Assembly: GCA_018613055.1 (NCBI GenBank)
Contig: JAGGQZ010000009.1
Coordinates: 62,001 to 126,000 of the forward strand
Direction of reading: 5' to 3'
From: Chryseobacterium sp. ISL-80
GTDB taxonomy: Bacteria > Bacillota > Bacilli > Bacillales > Cytobacillaceae
Length of the DNA: 64,000 nt
Each line of letters opens with the position of its first letter. Positions within the stretch are counted from its first letter, which is position 1. The position numbers were made by a program, and so were the translations under genes. The notes beneath the pieces were generated by a model. That model was not told the DNA's origin and searched no databases. It saw only the letters and a program-made list of their open reading frames with translations. Shown in pieces: positions 25,513-33,020 of the stretch.

Positions 25513-26976
25513 TTGATTACAACGAAAGTAGAAACTTTCAATAACTATATTAACGGAGAATGGCAGGAATCAGTCAGCCAAAAGAAGTTTTATAGCGTAA
25601 ACCCTGCAAACACAGAAGATGTAGTTGGTGTTTTTCAGGCATCGAATCAAACCGATGTAAAGCTGGCAATCGAAGCTGCAAACGAAGCATTTCCGGAATG
25701 GGCAAAAACAGCCCCATCCAAGCGTGCTGCCATTTTAAACAAAGCGGCTTCAATTCTGGAAGAGAATGCGGCCCAATATGCAGAAGAATTGTCAAGAGAA
25801 GAAGGAAAACATGTTAGTGATGCTAAAAATGAAGTGCTTAGATCGGCCCAGACGCTGCGCTATTATGCGGTTGAAGGACAAAGCTTCACAGGTGAAACCT
25901 TCCCGAATGATGACCCGAATATGAAGGTATCGACGGAAAGAGAACCCCTAGGGGTTGTGAGCGTGATTACACCTTGGAACTTTCCAATTTCCATTGCTGC
26001 CAGAAAAATTGCTCCTGCTTTAATTACAGGGAACACTGTTGTCTTTAAACCTTCTTCAGATACGCCACTAATAGCTGTCCGTCTTGTTGAAGCATTGCAG
26101 CAGGCTGGCATACCAAAAGGTGTCCTTAACTTTGTCACTGGAAGGGCATCTGATGTTGGCGACCCATTAGTCACTCATCCTGCTGTTAAAGCAGTTACTT
26201 TTACCGGTTCGACAGCAGCAGGGGAGGATATCCACAGAAAAACCCCATTCACTACCCGCACTCAAATGGAACTTGGCGGAAAAAATCCCCTCGTTGTCAT
26301 GGATGATGCAGATTTAGACCTTGCTGCGACTTTAACCGTGAATGGCGGATTCTCACTGACAGGGCAAGCGTGTACGGGGACGAGCAGAGTCATCGTCATG
26401 AAAGAAGTAAAAGAAGCATATGTGCAAAAATTGATTGAGAAAACAAGCGCTCTGAAAATCGGCAACGGTTTTGAAGAGGGAGTTAAAATCGGTCCGCTTG
26501 CAAATGAAAAGCAATTAAAAAATGTCCTGAAGTACATTGAGTTCGGTAAAGAAGATGGAGCGGAACTTATATATGGAGGTGAACATTTATCCGCTGGTGC
26601 ATATGAGAAAGGGTTCTTTGTAACGCCTGCTATTTTCACCAATGTAAAACCAGATCACCGCATTGCCCAAGAAGAAATATTTGGTCCGGTGATTGCCGTT
26701 ATCGAAGTAGATACATATGAAGAAGCCATCGCAATTGCCAATGATGTCGACTATGGATTATCTGCTTCAATAGTTACCAATAATTTGAAAACGGCAAATA
26801 GGTTCACAAAAGACATTCAGGCAGGGACGGTAAAAGTGAACCGGACAACGACCGGCAACTTGATTAATGCACCGTTTGGAGGCATGAAGCAATCAAGCAC
26901 GGCAACATTCCGTGAATCCGGCAGAGTGGGCCTTGAATTCTTCACGCAAGTCAAAACTGTTTATATTGGCTACTAA
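25513..26976 (+). CDS. NAD(P)-dependent aldehyde dehydrogenase (2-oxoglutarate-semialdehyde-DH-like)
   Basis: 487 residues. TTG at 25513 fits the AAGGTGAT site; a GTG at 25504 is an alternative. Core features: 'TPWNFPI', 'FTGSTAAG', the general base in 'MELGGKN' near residue 252 and the nucleophilic Cys in 'GQACTG' near 286, 'EEIFGPV'. The C-terminus 'FFTQVKTVYIGY' recalls alpha-ketoglutarate semialdehyde dehydrogenases such as YcbD. It heads a unit with the GlcG-like gene 21 nt downstream. No TGGTATAC operator lies directly upstream, so its control may differ from that of its neighbours. Confidence 0.9.
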   Translation: MITTKVETFNNYINGEWQESVSQKKFYSVNPANTEDVVGVFQASNQTDVKLAIEAANEAFPEWAKTAPSKRAAILNKAASILEENAAQYAEELSREEGKHVSDAKNEVLRSAQTLRYYAVEGQSFTGETFPNDDPNMKVSTEREPLGVVSVITPWNFPISIAARKIAPALITGNTVVFKPSSDTPLIAVRLVEALQQAGIPKGVLNFVTGRASDVGDPLVTHPAVKAVTFTGSTAAGEDIHRKTPFTTRTQMELGGKNPLVVMDDADLDLAATLTVNGGFSLTGQACTGTSRVIVMKEVKEAYVQKLIEKTSALKIGNGFEEGVKIGPLANEKQLKNVLKYIEFGKEDGAELIYGGEHLSAGAYEKGFFVTPAIFTNVKPDHRIAQEEIFGPVIAVIEVDTYEEAIAIANDVDYGLSASIVTNNLKTANRFTKDIQAGTVKVNRTTTGNLINAPFGGMKQSSTATFRESGRVGLEFFTQVKTVYIGY

Positions 26977-26997
26977 TCAGATAGAAGGAGAATGAAC

Positions 26998-27477
26998 ATG
27001 AAAACAGCTCTTAAACTTGAATTAGAAGAAGCAAAATTAATGATTGAAGCAGCGAAGGAAAAATCAGCAGAAATTAACGTCCTTGAAACCATTGCAATTG
27101 TAGACGATGGTGGAAGTGTGATTGCACTTGAAAGAATGAACGGAGCAAGAATCACAGGTCCTGAAATTGCCATCGCTAAAGCTTATACAGCTTCTGGCCA
27201 TAAACGTTCGACTCATTTATTTAATAAAGAACCAAACGGCCCGGCATTGCCAGGAAATGAAGCATTCGGCATCCAGCATATGCTAAATGGCAAGTTTGCT
27301 GTATTTGTTGGAGGTTTCCCAATAGTGGTAAACGGAGAAGTGGTTGGAGGGATCGGCATTAGCGGCGGGAATGGCGAACAAGATACGGCTGTTGGAACTG
27401 CTGCTTTAAAAGCTCTTCAGTCCTACTTGGAAAAAGACGGATACGAAGTCGTTACAGAAGCAGACATTAAAAAATAA
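26998..27477 (+). CDS. GlcG/HbpS family protein (DUF336)
   Basis: 159 residues from the ATG at 26998, six bases inside an earlier ATG, because AAGGAG sits at the right distance. 'IAIVDDGGSVIALERMNGA' near the start and 'GGFPIVVNGEVVGGIGISGG' near the end are typical of the GlcG/HbpS family (haem or cofactor binding, often in catabolic operons of unknown mechanism). Probably co-translated with the aldehyde dehydrogenase. A hairpin terminator follows. Confidence 0.85.
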   Translation: MKTALKLELEEAKLMIEAAKEKSAEINVLETIAIVDDGGSVIALERMNGARITGPEIAIAKAYTASGHKRSTHLFNKEPNGPALPGNEAFGIQHMLNGKFAVFVGGFPIVVNGEVVGGIGISGGNGEQDTAVGTAALKALQSYLEKDGYEVVTEADIKK

Positions 27478-27482
27478 TAGAA

Positions 27483-27528
27483 TAGGGCCTCATTCGCTAG
27501 ATGGAAAGCGGAATGAGGTCCTTATTCA
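27483..27528 (+). terminator. Terminator after the ALDH-GlcG unit
   Basis: GCCTCATTC / GAATGAGGTC hairpin with further pairing inside, then CTTATTC. Confidence 0.65.
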
Positions 27529-27569
27529 ATCATAGGGACTTTAAAGAATGACTAAAGGGGGAGGATAGC

Positions 27570-28166
27570 ATGAAACCTTATCTTGAATTGGCGATTGGAT
27601 TTGCTCGCACCGGTGTGACAGGGTATGGAGGAGGGCCTTCGACCATACCGCTAATCGAATTTGAGGCAGTTAAAAAATACAAGTGGATGAATGAAGAAGA
27701 ATTTGGGGAGATTTTAGCGTTGGCCAATACGATGCCCGGGCCTATTGCAACAAAAATGGCAGCTTATATTGGCTTTAAAGTAAAAGGAGGTCTAGGCGCT
27801 ACCATAGCAATCCTTACGCATATCCTTCCATCTATCATTGCCATGATCGCCTTGCTAGGCGTGCTTTACTCGTTCCGCCAATCCCCAATCGTAAGCGGGA
27901 TGGTCCAGGGTGTAACACCTGTAATCGGCTTTATGCTAGCGGAAATGGCTTACCGGTTTTTCCAGAAAGGCAGCAAGGGTCTGGGTATGACCAAAACACT
28001 TTTGCTCGCGGCGGTATCATTAATTTTTGTCCAGTTTATGGAATGGCATCCGGGAATATTGATTGCGGCTGTGCTGATTTCTGCTTTTTATATTGCCCAT
28101 CGGAAAGAAAAAGCTGAAAAAAGTGTTAATAAAGAATTGTTTACTGTAAGGGAGAAAAGCTCATGA
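27570..28166 (+). CDS. Chromate-transporter family subunit A (ChrA half protein)
   Basis: 198 residues, a single CHR domain: 'GYGGGPSTIPLIEFEAV' and 'ANTMPGPIATKMAAYIGF' are the conserved blocks, followed by four hydrophobic segments. Short CHR proteins occur in pairs that together make one transporter (B. subtilis YwrA/YwrB). Ribosome binding site GGGGGAGG. The stop overlaps the start of the next gene (ATGA). Despite the name, members in catabolic clusters may export other oxyanions or organic anions. Confidence 0.9.
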   Translation: MKPYLELAIGFARTGVTGYGGGPSTIPLIEFEAVKKYKWMNEEEFGEILALANTMPGPIATKMAAYIGFKVKGGLGATIAILTHILPSIIAMIALLGVLYSFRQSPIVSGMVQGVTPVIGFMLAEMAYRFFQKGSKGLGMTKTLLLAAVSLIFVQFMEWHPGILIAAVLISAFYIAHRKEKAEKSVNKELFTVREKSS

Positions 28167-28693
28167 TTTATTGGGATATATTCTGGTCATTTTTGATCGC
28201 GAATTTACTTGGCTACGGCGGCGGACCGGCAACTATACCGCTGATTCAGATTGAAGTGGTAAACAAAAATGGATGGATGACAATTTCTGAATTCGGCGAT
28301 GTGCTTGCTATCGCCAATGCTTTGCCGGGACCCATAGCAACAAAAATGGCGGGCTTTATCGGCTACGAATTAGGTGGGGTTTTAGGAGCAGTTTTAGCTC
28401 TTGCAGCAACCATTCTTCCATCCGCTTTGGCAGTCATCTTGCTATTTAAGTTTGTGAACTTATTCAAAGACTCGCCTAAGGTAAAACTTATGACGAAGTC
28501 CGTGCAGCCGGTCATAGCTGTTCTACTGGCTGTTATGGCATATCAATTTTTTCTAACAGCTTTCGAAGACAGCGGAGCTCTTCATCTTATATTACTGGCA
28601 GTGGTAAGTTATTTAACATTAATAAGGTATAAGGTACATCCTTCTCTCGTTATATTTGGTGCATTGTTTTATGGAGGGATTTTCTTATCTTAA
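28163..28693 (+). CDS. Chromate-transporter family subunit B (ChrA half protein)
   Basis: 176 residues, the partner of the preceding gene, overlapping it by four bases, which implies translational coupling. It repeats the CHR signature ('GYGGGPATIPLIQIEVV', 'ANALPGPIATKMAGFIGY'). Four to six hydrophobic segments. The pair has opposite-topology halves in the known short-chain CHR systems. Confidence 0.9.
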   Translation: MIYWDIFWSFLIANLLGYGGGPATIPLIQIEVVNKNGWMTISEFGDVLAIANALPGPIATKMAGFIGYELGGVLGAVLALAATILPSALAVILLFKFVNLFKDSPKVKLMTKSVQPVIAVLLAVMAYQFFLTAFEDSGALHLILLAVVSYLTLIRYKVHPSLVIFGALFYGGIFLS

Positions 28694-28732
28694 TTTCAAT
28701 CGGTCTATAAAAATATAATAGCAGGTGAAAAA

Positions 28733-29419
28733 ATGGAGAAAACATGGGAGGAAAATCAACTTATATCCATACGCGAACATGCTTATCTGTACTTAAAAAG
28801 GCGCATTTTAGAAGGGGAGTACCAGGCTGGTGACCGTCTCGTTGAGAGAGAGCTGGCTGCCAAGCTGAACATAAGCCGTACCCCGATACGCGAGGCTTTG
28901 TTCCGGCTCGAATCACAAGGCTTTGTGAAAACCGTGCCTAGGAAAGGAGTTGTTATTTCTAATATTTCAGAAGATGAAGTATTGGAAGTATTTACGATTC
29001 TCTCTTCCCTGGAAGTCCTTGCTGTAAAATTGGCTGCAAAAAGAATGGATACAGACACACAAAAAGAATTGGACCGGAAAATCCAGGAACTGATGGAACT
29101 GGATGACCAGGCTGAAGAGAACTTTAATTCGGAGCATATTCAAATGAACAGGTTAATTAATAAAGCCTCTAAAAGCCCTAAATTATACGAACTTCTTTCC
29201 GGACTTATCGATTATATTCATATGGCTGCCAATATGGGCTATGAAACACCAGGCAGAAGGAAGGATTCATTAAAAGAACATATCGATATCATGAAGGCTC
29301 TGCGTGACAAAGATTCTGAAATAGCTGAGTACCTAATGAGGATTCATATTGAAAATTCAAAGAAAGCCTATATAGCTTATATGGAAGATATTAAAAAGAA
29401 GTTTAATAACTGGTCTTAA
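28733..29419 (+). CDS. GntR-family regulator, FadR/FCD subfamily (paralogue 2)
   Basis: 228 residues. The winged helix, including 'LNISRTPIREALFRLESQGF' and 'KTVPRKGV', is identical to paralogue 1 over that stretch, so both should bind the same operator. The FCD half ('SEHIQMN', 'LKEHIDIM', 'RIHIENS') keeps the metal His residues but differs elsewhere, suggesting a different or related inducer. It follows the transporter pair by 39 nt and may be part of that operon. No TGGTATAC copy precedes it, unlike paralogue 1. Confidence 0.9.
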   Translation: MEKTWEENQLISIREHAYLYLKRRILEGEYQAGDRLVERELAAKLNISRTPIREALFRLESQGFVKTVPRKGVVISNISEDEVLEVFTILSSLEVLAVKLAAKRMDTDTQKELDRKIQELMELDDQAEENFNSEHIQMNRLINKASKSPKLYELLSGLIDYIHMAANMGYETPGRRKDSLKEHIDIMKALRDKDSEIAEYLMRIHIENSKKAYIAYMEDIKKKFNNWS

Positions 29420-29655
29420 ACGGGCAGTTACCAGGATTAGACTGTGTTCCATTGAATGGTAAGTAAAAAAGTATAAAGATAAGTTCAGGACCAAAGAGTG
29501 TTGTTCTTATATAGGAATTCTGGAAAGGATCAGTGCGAGCTTGGATTAGTAGATTGGAAGTCCTGATCATTGGAAATCAATCTTTTACTGTTAAATAGTA
29601 ATAGGGATTTTTCTTTTGAAAACAAGCAAAACTTTAATTTTTTAAAAGTTTAATA
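29420..29655. other. Intergenic, nothing recognised
   Basis: AT-rich region between the second GntR gene and the promoter of ferredoxin 2; no frame or strong hairpin supported. Confidence 0.35.
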
Positions 29656-29684
29656 TTGTCTGAAAATTATTAATATGGTATATT
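29656..29684 (+). promoter_or_regulatory. Sigma-A promoter of ferredoxin 2
   Basis: TTGTCT, exactly 17 nt, TATATT; operator site 12 starts at the next base. Confidence 0.65.
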
Positions 29685-29694
29685 GTATACCATA
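29681..29694. promoter_or_regulatory. GntR operator site 12
   Basis: Reads TTATGGTATACAATAT on the minus strand; abuts the -10 box of ferredoxin 2. A partial second copy, ATGGTATAT, lies just upstream. Confidence 0.7.
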
Positions 29695-29720
29695 AAGATA
29701 CAACAAGGAGGAATTCGATC

Positions 29721-30071
29721 ATGCCAAACATCCATTTTGTTAACAGCAATAAGAAGCTAGAAGTGCCGGAGGATTCAAATATATTAAGAATGTCCCTTCG
29801 CTATGATGGAGAACTTCCAAACCGATGCGGCGGCGGAATTTGCGGAACATGTGTTTTTAAAGCAGAAGAAGGGTCGGAATACTTGGATAATGTCAAAATC
29901 CAGGAAAGAAGAAAGCTAGGGGAAGAGTGGCTCGAGAAAGGCTACCGGTTAGGTTGCCAGACATTTGTCACTAACGGTGATATCGCCATCTCCTGGGACG
30001 AGGAAGTAACCAGCCAGGTAAAGAAAAGAAAGCCGGATAAATTAAAGCCGACGGTATCTGCAAGCAAATAA
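29721..30071 (+). CDS. 2Fe-2S ferredoxin, copy 2
   Basis: 116 residues; ligands Cys36, Cys41, Cys44 and Cys79 (CX4CX2C...C) in 'RCGGGICGTC' and 'YRLGCQT'. A basic C-terminal tail (KKRKPDKLK) extends beyond the fold. Ribosome binding site AAGGAGG. It shares layout and regulation with ferredoxin 1, but the sequences have diverged clearly, so they may serve different partners. Confidence 0.9.
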   Translation: MPNIHFVNSNKKLEVPEDSNILRMSLRYDGELPNRCGGGICGTCVFKAEEGSEYLDNVKIQERRKLGEEWLEKGYRLGCQTFVTNGDIAISWDEEVTSQVKKRKPDKLKPTVSASK

Positions 30072-30385
30072 TCAAAAGATCTTCCATTTGTAATGGCCGT
30101 AACAAACCGAAATGATGTGACAAAAAAACCTTCCGTAAACATTGTTGCTTTTTAAACTTAGTTTAATTTGCAGAAGAGACTGGAGGGGGATTTGATTCTC
30201 TAAAGGAGATCGATTTCGTATCGTTGCAAAGCCTAGGAAGCAAATTGTATGTCCTGAAAGAGTAGAGGAATGTAGGAGACCCAAACGGCGAAGTCGAGGA
30301 ACCCCGCCCCCAAGGTTCGCCATAGTACCTGTAGCGGGAATCAACGGAAGCAATAGAGTCGAAAAAACTAAAAGAAGGTGAAATC
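30072..30385. other. Unexplained 314-bp segment with a GC-richer core
   Basis: From about 30230 to 30350 the composition rises well above the surroundings (CGGCGAAGTCGAGG, CCCCGCCCCC). One plus-strand frame stays open without a start codon from about 30199 and encodes a basic stretch with 'RRPKRRSRGTPPP' before TGA at 30379. It may be a repeat element, a decayed gene or a structured RNA; not identified. Confidence 0.4.
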
Positions 30386-30583
30386 ATGTGGGTTTGCAAT
30401 AGCCATCTGAAAGAAGTCATCAAATTATTGAAAACGCCTCATATTCGAAAAGCTCCGTACGAAATAAAATGCTCGCTTTGTGAAAATCATGCTTTTGCCA
30501 AAGTTTATTATACTCACCGTTCCTACGAGTCCACCAAAAAGCTTTATTCTTCATTAAGACAAAGTGTTTCCCAGGAGGCTTAG
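30386..30583 (+). CDS. Small CxxC protein upstream of ridA
   Basis: 65 residues with one Cys pair (CSLC) in the middle plus His residues nearby (CSLCENHAF), which might bind zinc with another subunit. AAGAAGGTG lies before the ATG. The stop is followed two bases later by the ridA start, whose AGGAGG site is inside this gene, so the two are co-translated. I do not recognise the family. Confidence 0.65.
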   Translation: MWVCNSHLKEVIKLLKTPHIRKAPYEIKCSLCENHAFAKVYYTHRSYESTKKLYSSLRQSVSQEA

Positions 30584-30585
30584 CA

Positions 30586-31059
30586 ATGGAAGGGGTGAAA
30601 AAGGGTATTGAAGAAAGGCTGAAAGAGTTAAATATCCAGCTGCCTGTTCTAGTTGATATCAAGATGCCGTTTCAACCGGGGGTTATCTCTGGAAATATGG
30701 TTTACCTATCCGGCCAAACGCCAAGAGTGAATGGTGTTCAGAAGTACTCTGGGACTCTTGGAGTTGACATTAGTATCGAGGAAGCACAAGAAGCAGCAAG
30801 AATCTGTACGCTAAATTTACTGGCAGCCCTAAAAGGAACCATTGGAGATTTAAATAAAGTAAAGAGAGTAGTCAAAATGGATGGATACGTTGCTGCGACC
30901 AGCGACTTTAAAGACCATCCTGCCGTTATCAATGTTGCATCAAATCTACTTAATGAAATTTTCGGTAAAGAAAATGGACATGCACGCAAAGCAGTAGGGA
31001 TGGTTTCTCTCCCAGGAGGAGCCCCGGTAGAAATTGAAATGGTAGTTGAAATTAAATAG
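30586..31059 (+). CDS. RidA family (YjgF/YER057c/UK114) protein
   Basis: 157 residues, slightly longer than the minimal 128-residue RidA because of an N-terminal helix, as in the YjgF-like subgroup with 'LPVLVDIKMPFQPGVISGNMVYLSGQTP' split over two strands. RidA proteins hydrolyse reactive enamines or imines such as 2-aminoacrylate, or act as deaminases in catabolic operons. An iminosuccinate or other imine from the dehydrogenase nearby would be a suitable substrate; inference. Confidence 0.85.
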   Translation: MEGVKKGIEERLKELNIQLPVLVDIKMPFQPGVISGNMVYLSGQTPRVNGVQKYSGTLGVDISIEEAQEAARICTLNLLAALKGTIGDLNKVKRVVKMDGYVAATSDFKDHPAVINVASNLLNEIFGKENGHARKAVGMVSLPGGAPVEIEMVVEIK

Positions 31060-31075
31060 CTTACATTCTTTCATG

Positions 31076-31104
31076 GGCTGCTCTGTAATATGGGCAGTTT
31101 TTTA
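31076..31104 (+). terminator. Weak terminator after ridA
   Basis: CTGC / GCAG short stem followed by TTTTTTATTTG. Confidence 0.4.
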
Positions 31105-31299
31105 TTTGTTCCCTTTCTGTCTATGACATGTTAAAGTCAATCGGCTTTCAGCTTCAGTCAGGCAGTTTTGAATGGCTGGTGTAAATAGCCTATCCTTTCT
31201 TATACACCTTAGAAAGGTGGTCGAACTAACCTTGGCAGACGAATTTAAGCTATTGTCTGATTAACAAGGTCGTATCTTCTCTTCAAACGTTCTTGAACT

Positions 31300-31331
31300 A
31301 AAACAGACAGGAAGTAATCCTGTCTGTTTTA
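31300..31331. terminator. Terminator of the amidase gene, shared stem with 12261
   Basis: AAAACAGACAGGA / TCCTGTCTGTTTT, nearly the same as the hairpin after paiB; placed just past the stop of the minus-strand amidase gene. Confidence 0.85.
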
Positions 31332-31335
31332 CATA

Positions 31336-32646
31336 CTATTTTTCCAAAAGGTCACGATACTGATCTTTAATCAAATGCGTTAATCCCATTTGATCAATAT
31401 AACTGGTTGGGGCAAGGAAGGTCACAGTGACGACTCCAGGGTGCCGGCCGATTTCGATAGAACCTGTAATGGTGGCTCTGTTCATGACCTCTGGAACAGT
31501 GATTCCGAATGCTTCGGCTGCACGCTGCAAGCCATTTTCGGTTGCTTCGTTCAAGTTGGCTCCGGTGCCGATAAAGGAGATTGGCAGAGATTCCTCCAAC
31601 TTGCGGACACCCCATTGTCCGGCTACTTTTTGAGCGGTTGCCTTTTCTTTTTTTGTGATTGGTTTTGCCAGGTAAGGGAGGTCTTCACCCACAGGCAGCA
31701 GGATCGGTCCATCGATGTTCAATCCTTTTATGACGATGGTTTGAAGGGTGACAATACCTGAGACATCTGTTGTATGACCTGCAATCTCACCGTCTCCCTG
31801 CATCGCATGCATATCCCCGATATACACTCCGCCGCCTTCTACTTTTACAGGGCAAATCAGGATGGCGCCCTCGCGAACTCTATTAATGTCCATGTGGCCG
31901 TCTGTTCGGTCTTCAAGCTGTTCTCTGGTAATTCCATATTCGTGAGGGGCATCCACCAGGAATTGGCCAAAGTCACCAGCATTATGTGAATCAGGTAAGG
32001 CTCTGCCAGGCGTTGTCCCGAGCTGGCCAAGGAAAGGACGAAGCCTTGCGACTGTGCCGACCAAATCATGTGGGGCAAAAGCGACGATTGGGTTTTGTAC
32101 GGAATTTTCCGGCGTGTTCATAAATTCGCGCCCTTGCTTTGCTGCTTCTTCTGCGGCTTGCTTATGTAAAGTGACACCCACCTGTCTGTTTGAGTCAAAC
32201 GCGATTGTATAGCCATTTGTAAAAACAAAAGGGGTTACATCTGTACCACACTTGCTGCATCGAACCGATTCAGGGCCAGTGCCTACAACCTTCGTATCCG
32301 GATAAAGCTCTCCGCAACCCGGACATTTCACTGCGACAAAAGGATCGCCAACAAACCTTCCTTCAACCGGTGCATCGTTCCCAGAGGAAGTTCCCATGGA
32401 AGTGACCTGGATGGACTTTATGCGGATGGCAATCGCATCGCCGACCTCCGCGCCTTCAACAAATACCGGTTTGGTTACTTCATGTCCTCCACGGATGCAA
32501 GGTGTAATCATCGGTCCCCAGCATCCCGGCGTCGTGTTGGCAATGATATGCCCGCCATTTTTTACAGGACCGAGCATTTCTTGTGCAGGGTCAAGGATGC
32601 CATTGGTAAACTCATTCACATACACAGTTTGCTGCGCTTCTCTCAT
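31336..32646 (-). CDS. Acetamidase/formamidase family amidohydrolase
   Basis: 436 residues, full length for FmdA/AmdA. 'NTTPGCWGPMITPCIRGGHEV' at the start, 'GDMHAMQGDGEI' in the middle and 'EIGRHPGV' late are recognisable family blocks. A CPGC...CSKC pair (about residues 110-135) looks like a zinc ribbon inserted in the N-terminal half. The family hydrolyses small amides to acid plus ammonia. Monocistronic on the minus strand, next to the catabolic cluster but without a TGGTATAC operator. Ribosome binding site AAAGGGTG. Confidence 0.85.
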   Translation of the reverse strand: MREAQQTVYVNEFTNGILDPAQEMLGPVKNGGHIIANTTPGCWGPMITPCIRGGHEVTKPVFVEGAEVGDAIAIRIKSIQVTSMGTSSGNDAPVEGRFVGDPFVAVKCPGCGELYPDTKVVGTGPESVRCSKCGTDVTPFVFTNGYTIAFDSNRQVGVTLHKQAAEEAAKQGREFMNTPENSVQNPIVAFAPHDLVGTVARLRPFLGQLGTTPGRALPDSHNAGDFGQFLVDAPHEYGITREQLEDRTDGHMDINRVREGAILICPVKVEGGGVYIGDMHAMQGDGEIAGHTTDVSGIVTLQTIVIKGLNIDGPILLPVGEDLPYLAKPITKKEKATAQKVAGQWGVRKLEESLPISFIGTGANLNEATENGLQRAAEAFGITVPEVMNRATITGSIEIGRHPGVVTVTFLAPTSYIDQMGLTHLIKDQYRDLLEK

Positions 32647-32871
32647 TGTAAATCACCCTTTCAAATTTTTGGTACAAAAGTTGTCTGAAGATGCCGCTGG
32701 TTTGGACACCTTTTCACCTGTGAGTACTAATTTAATTATAGTTGTATTTAAAGGGGGAGGCGAAGGAAATGAATTATATTTAGGGACGTATTTATTTTGT
32801 GAGAAAATTTAAAAGAGAGTAACAATAACTAATTCACGTAAAATTACCCAGTATTTTTCTTTAGCTCTAAA

Positions 32872-32899
32872 TTGAATTTTCGAAATATTCGTGTATAAT
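32872..32899 (+). promoter_or_regulatory. Sigma-A promoter of the abg operon
   Basis: TTGAAT, 16 nt, TATAAT, about 120 nt before the first start codon. Confidence 0.65.
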
Positions 32900-32915
32900 T
32901 ACATTTAAGGTAATT
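32897..32915. promoter_or_regulatory. Candidate abg operator A
   Basis: Perfect inverted repeat AATTAC-atttaag-GTAATT overlapping the end of the -10 box. Confidence 0.45.
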
Positions 32916-32917
32916 AA

Positions 32918-32932
32918 ACGGAAAATGTCCGT
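32918..32932. promoter_or_regulatory. Candidate abg operator B
   Basis: ACGGA-aaatg-TCCGT palindrome at the expected +15 to +30; a related half (TTTCCGTTT) follows at about 32957. Confidence 0.35.
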
Positions 32933-33020
32933 AATACCAGATTTATATATGGCAACTTTCCGTTTGTAGTCTATAATTGCCGGTTCATACATAAAATTTT
33001 TACAGAGAGGAGAGACATCA

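Larger units (their letters stand above)
32647..33020. other. 374-bp divergent control region of amidase and abg genes
   Basis: Contains the abg promoter and two inverted repeats described separately; no gene supported. Confidence 0.4.

Noticed and set aside
30072-30423. Overlapping minus-strand frames of 86-93 codons across the GC-rich segment
   Set aside because: No ribosome binding site, and they overlap each other and the neighbouring genes; they read as chance frames produced by the unusual composition.
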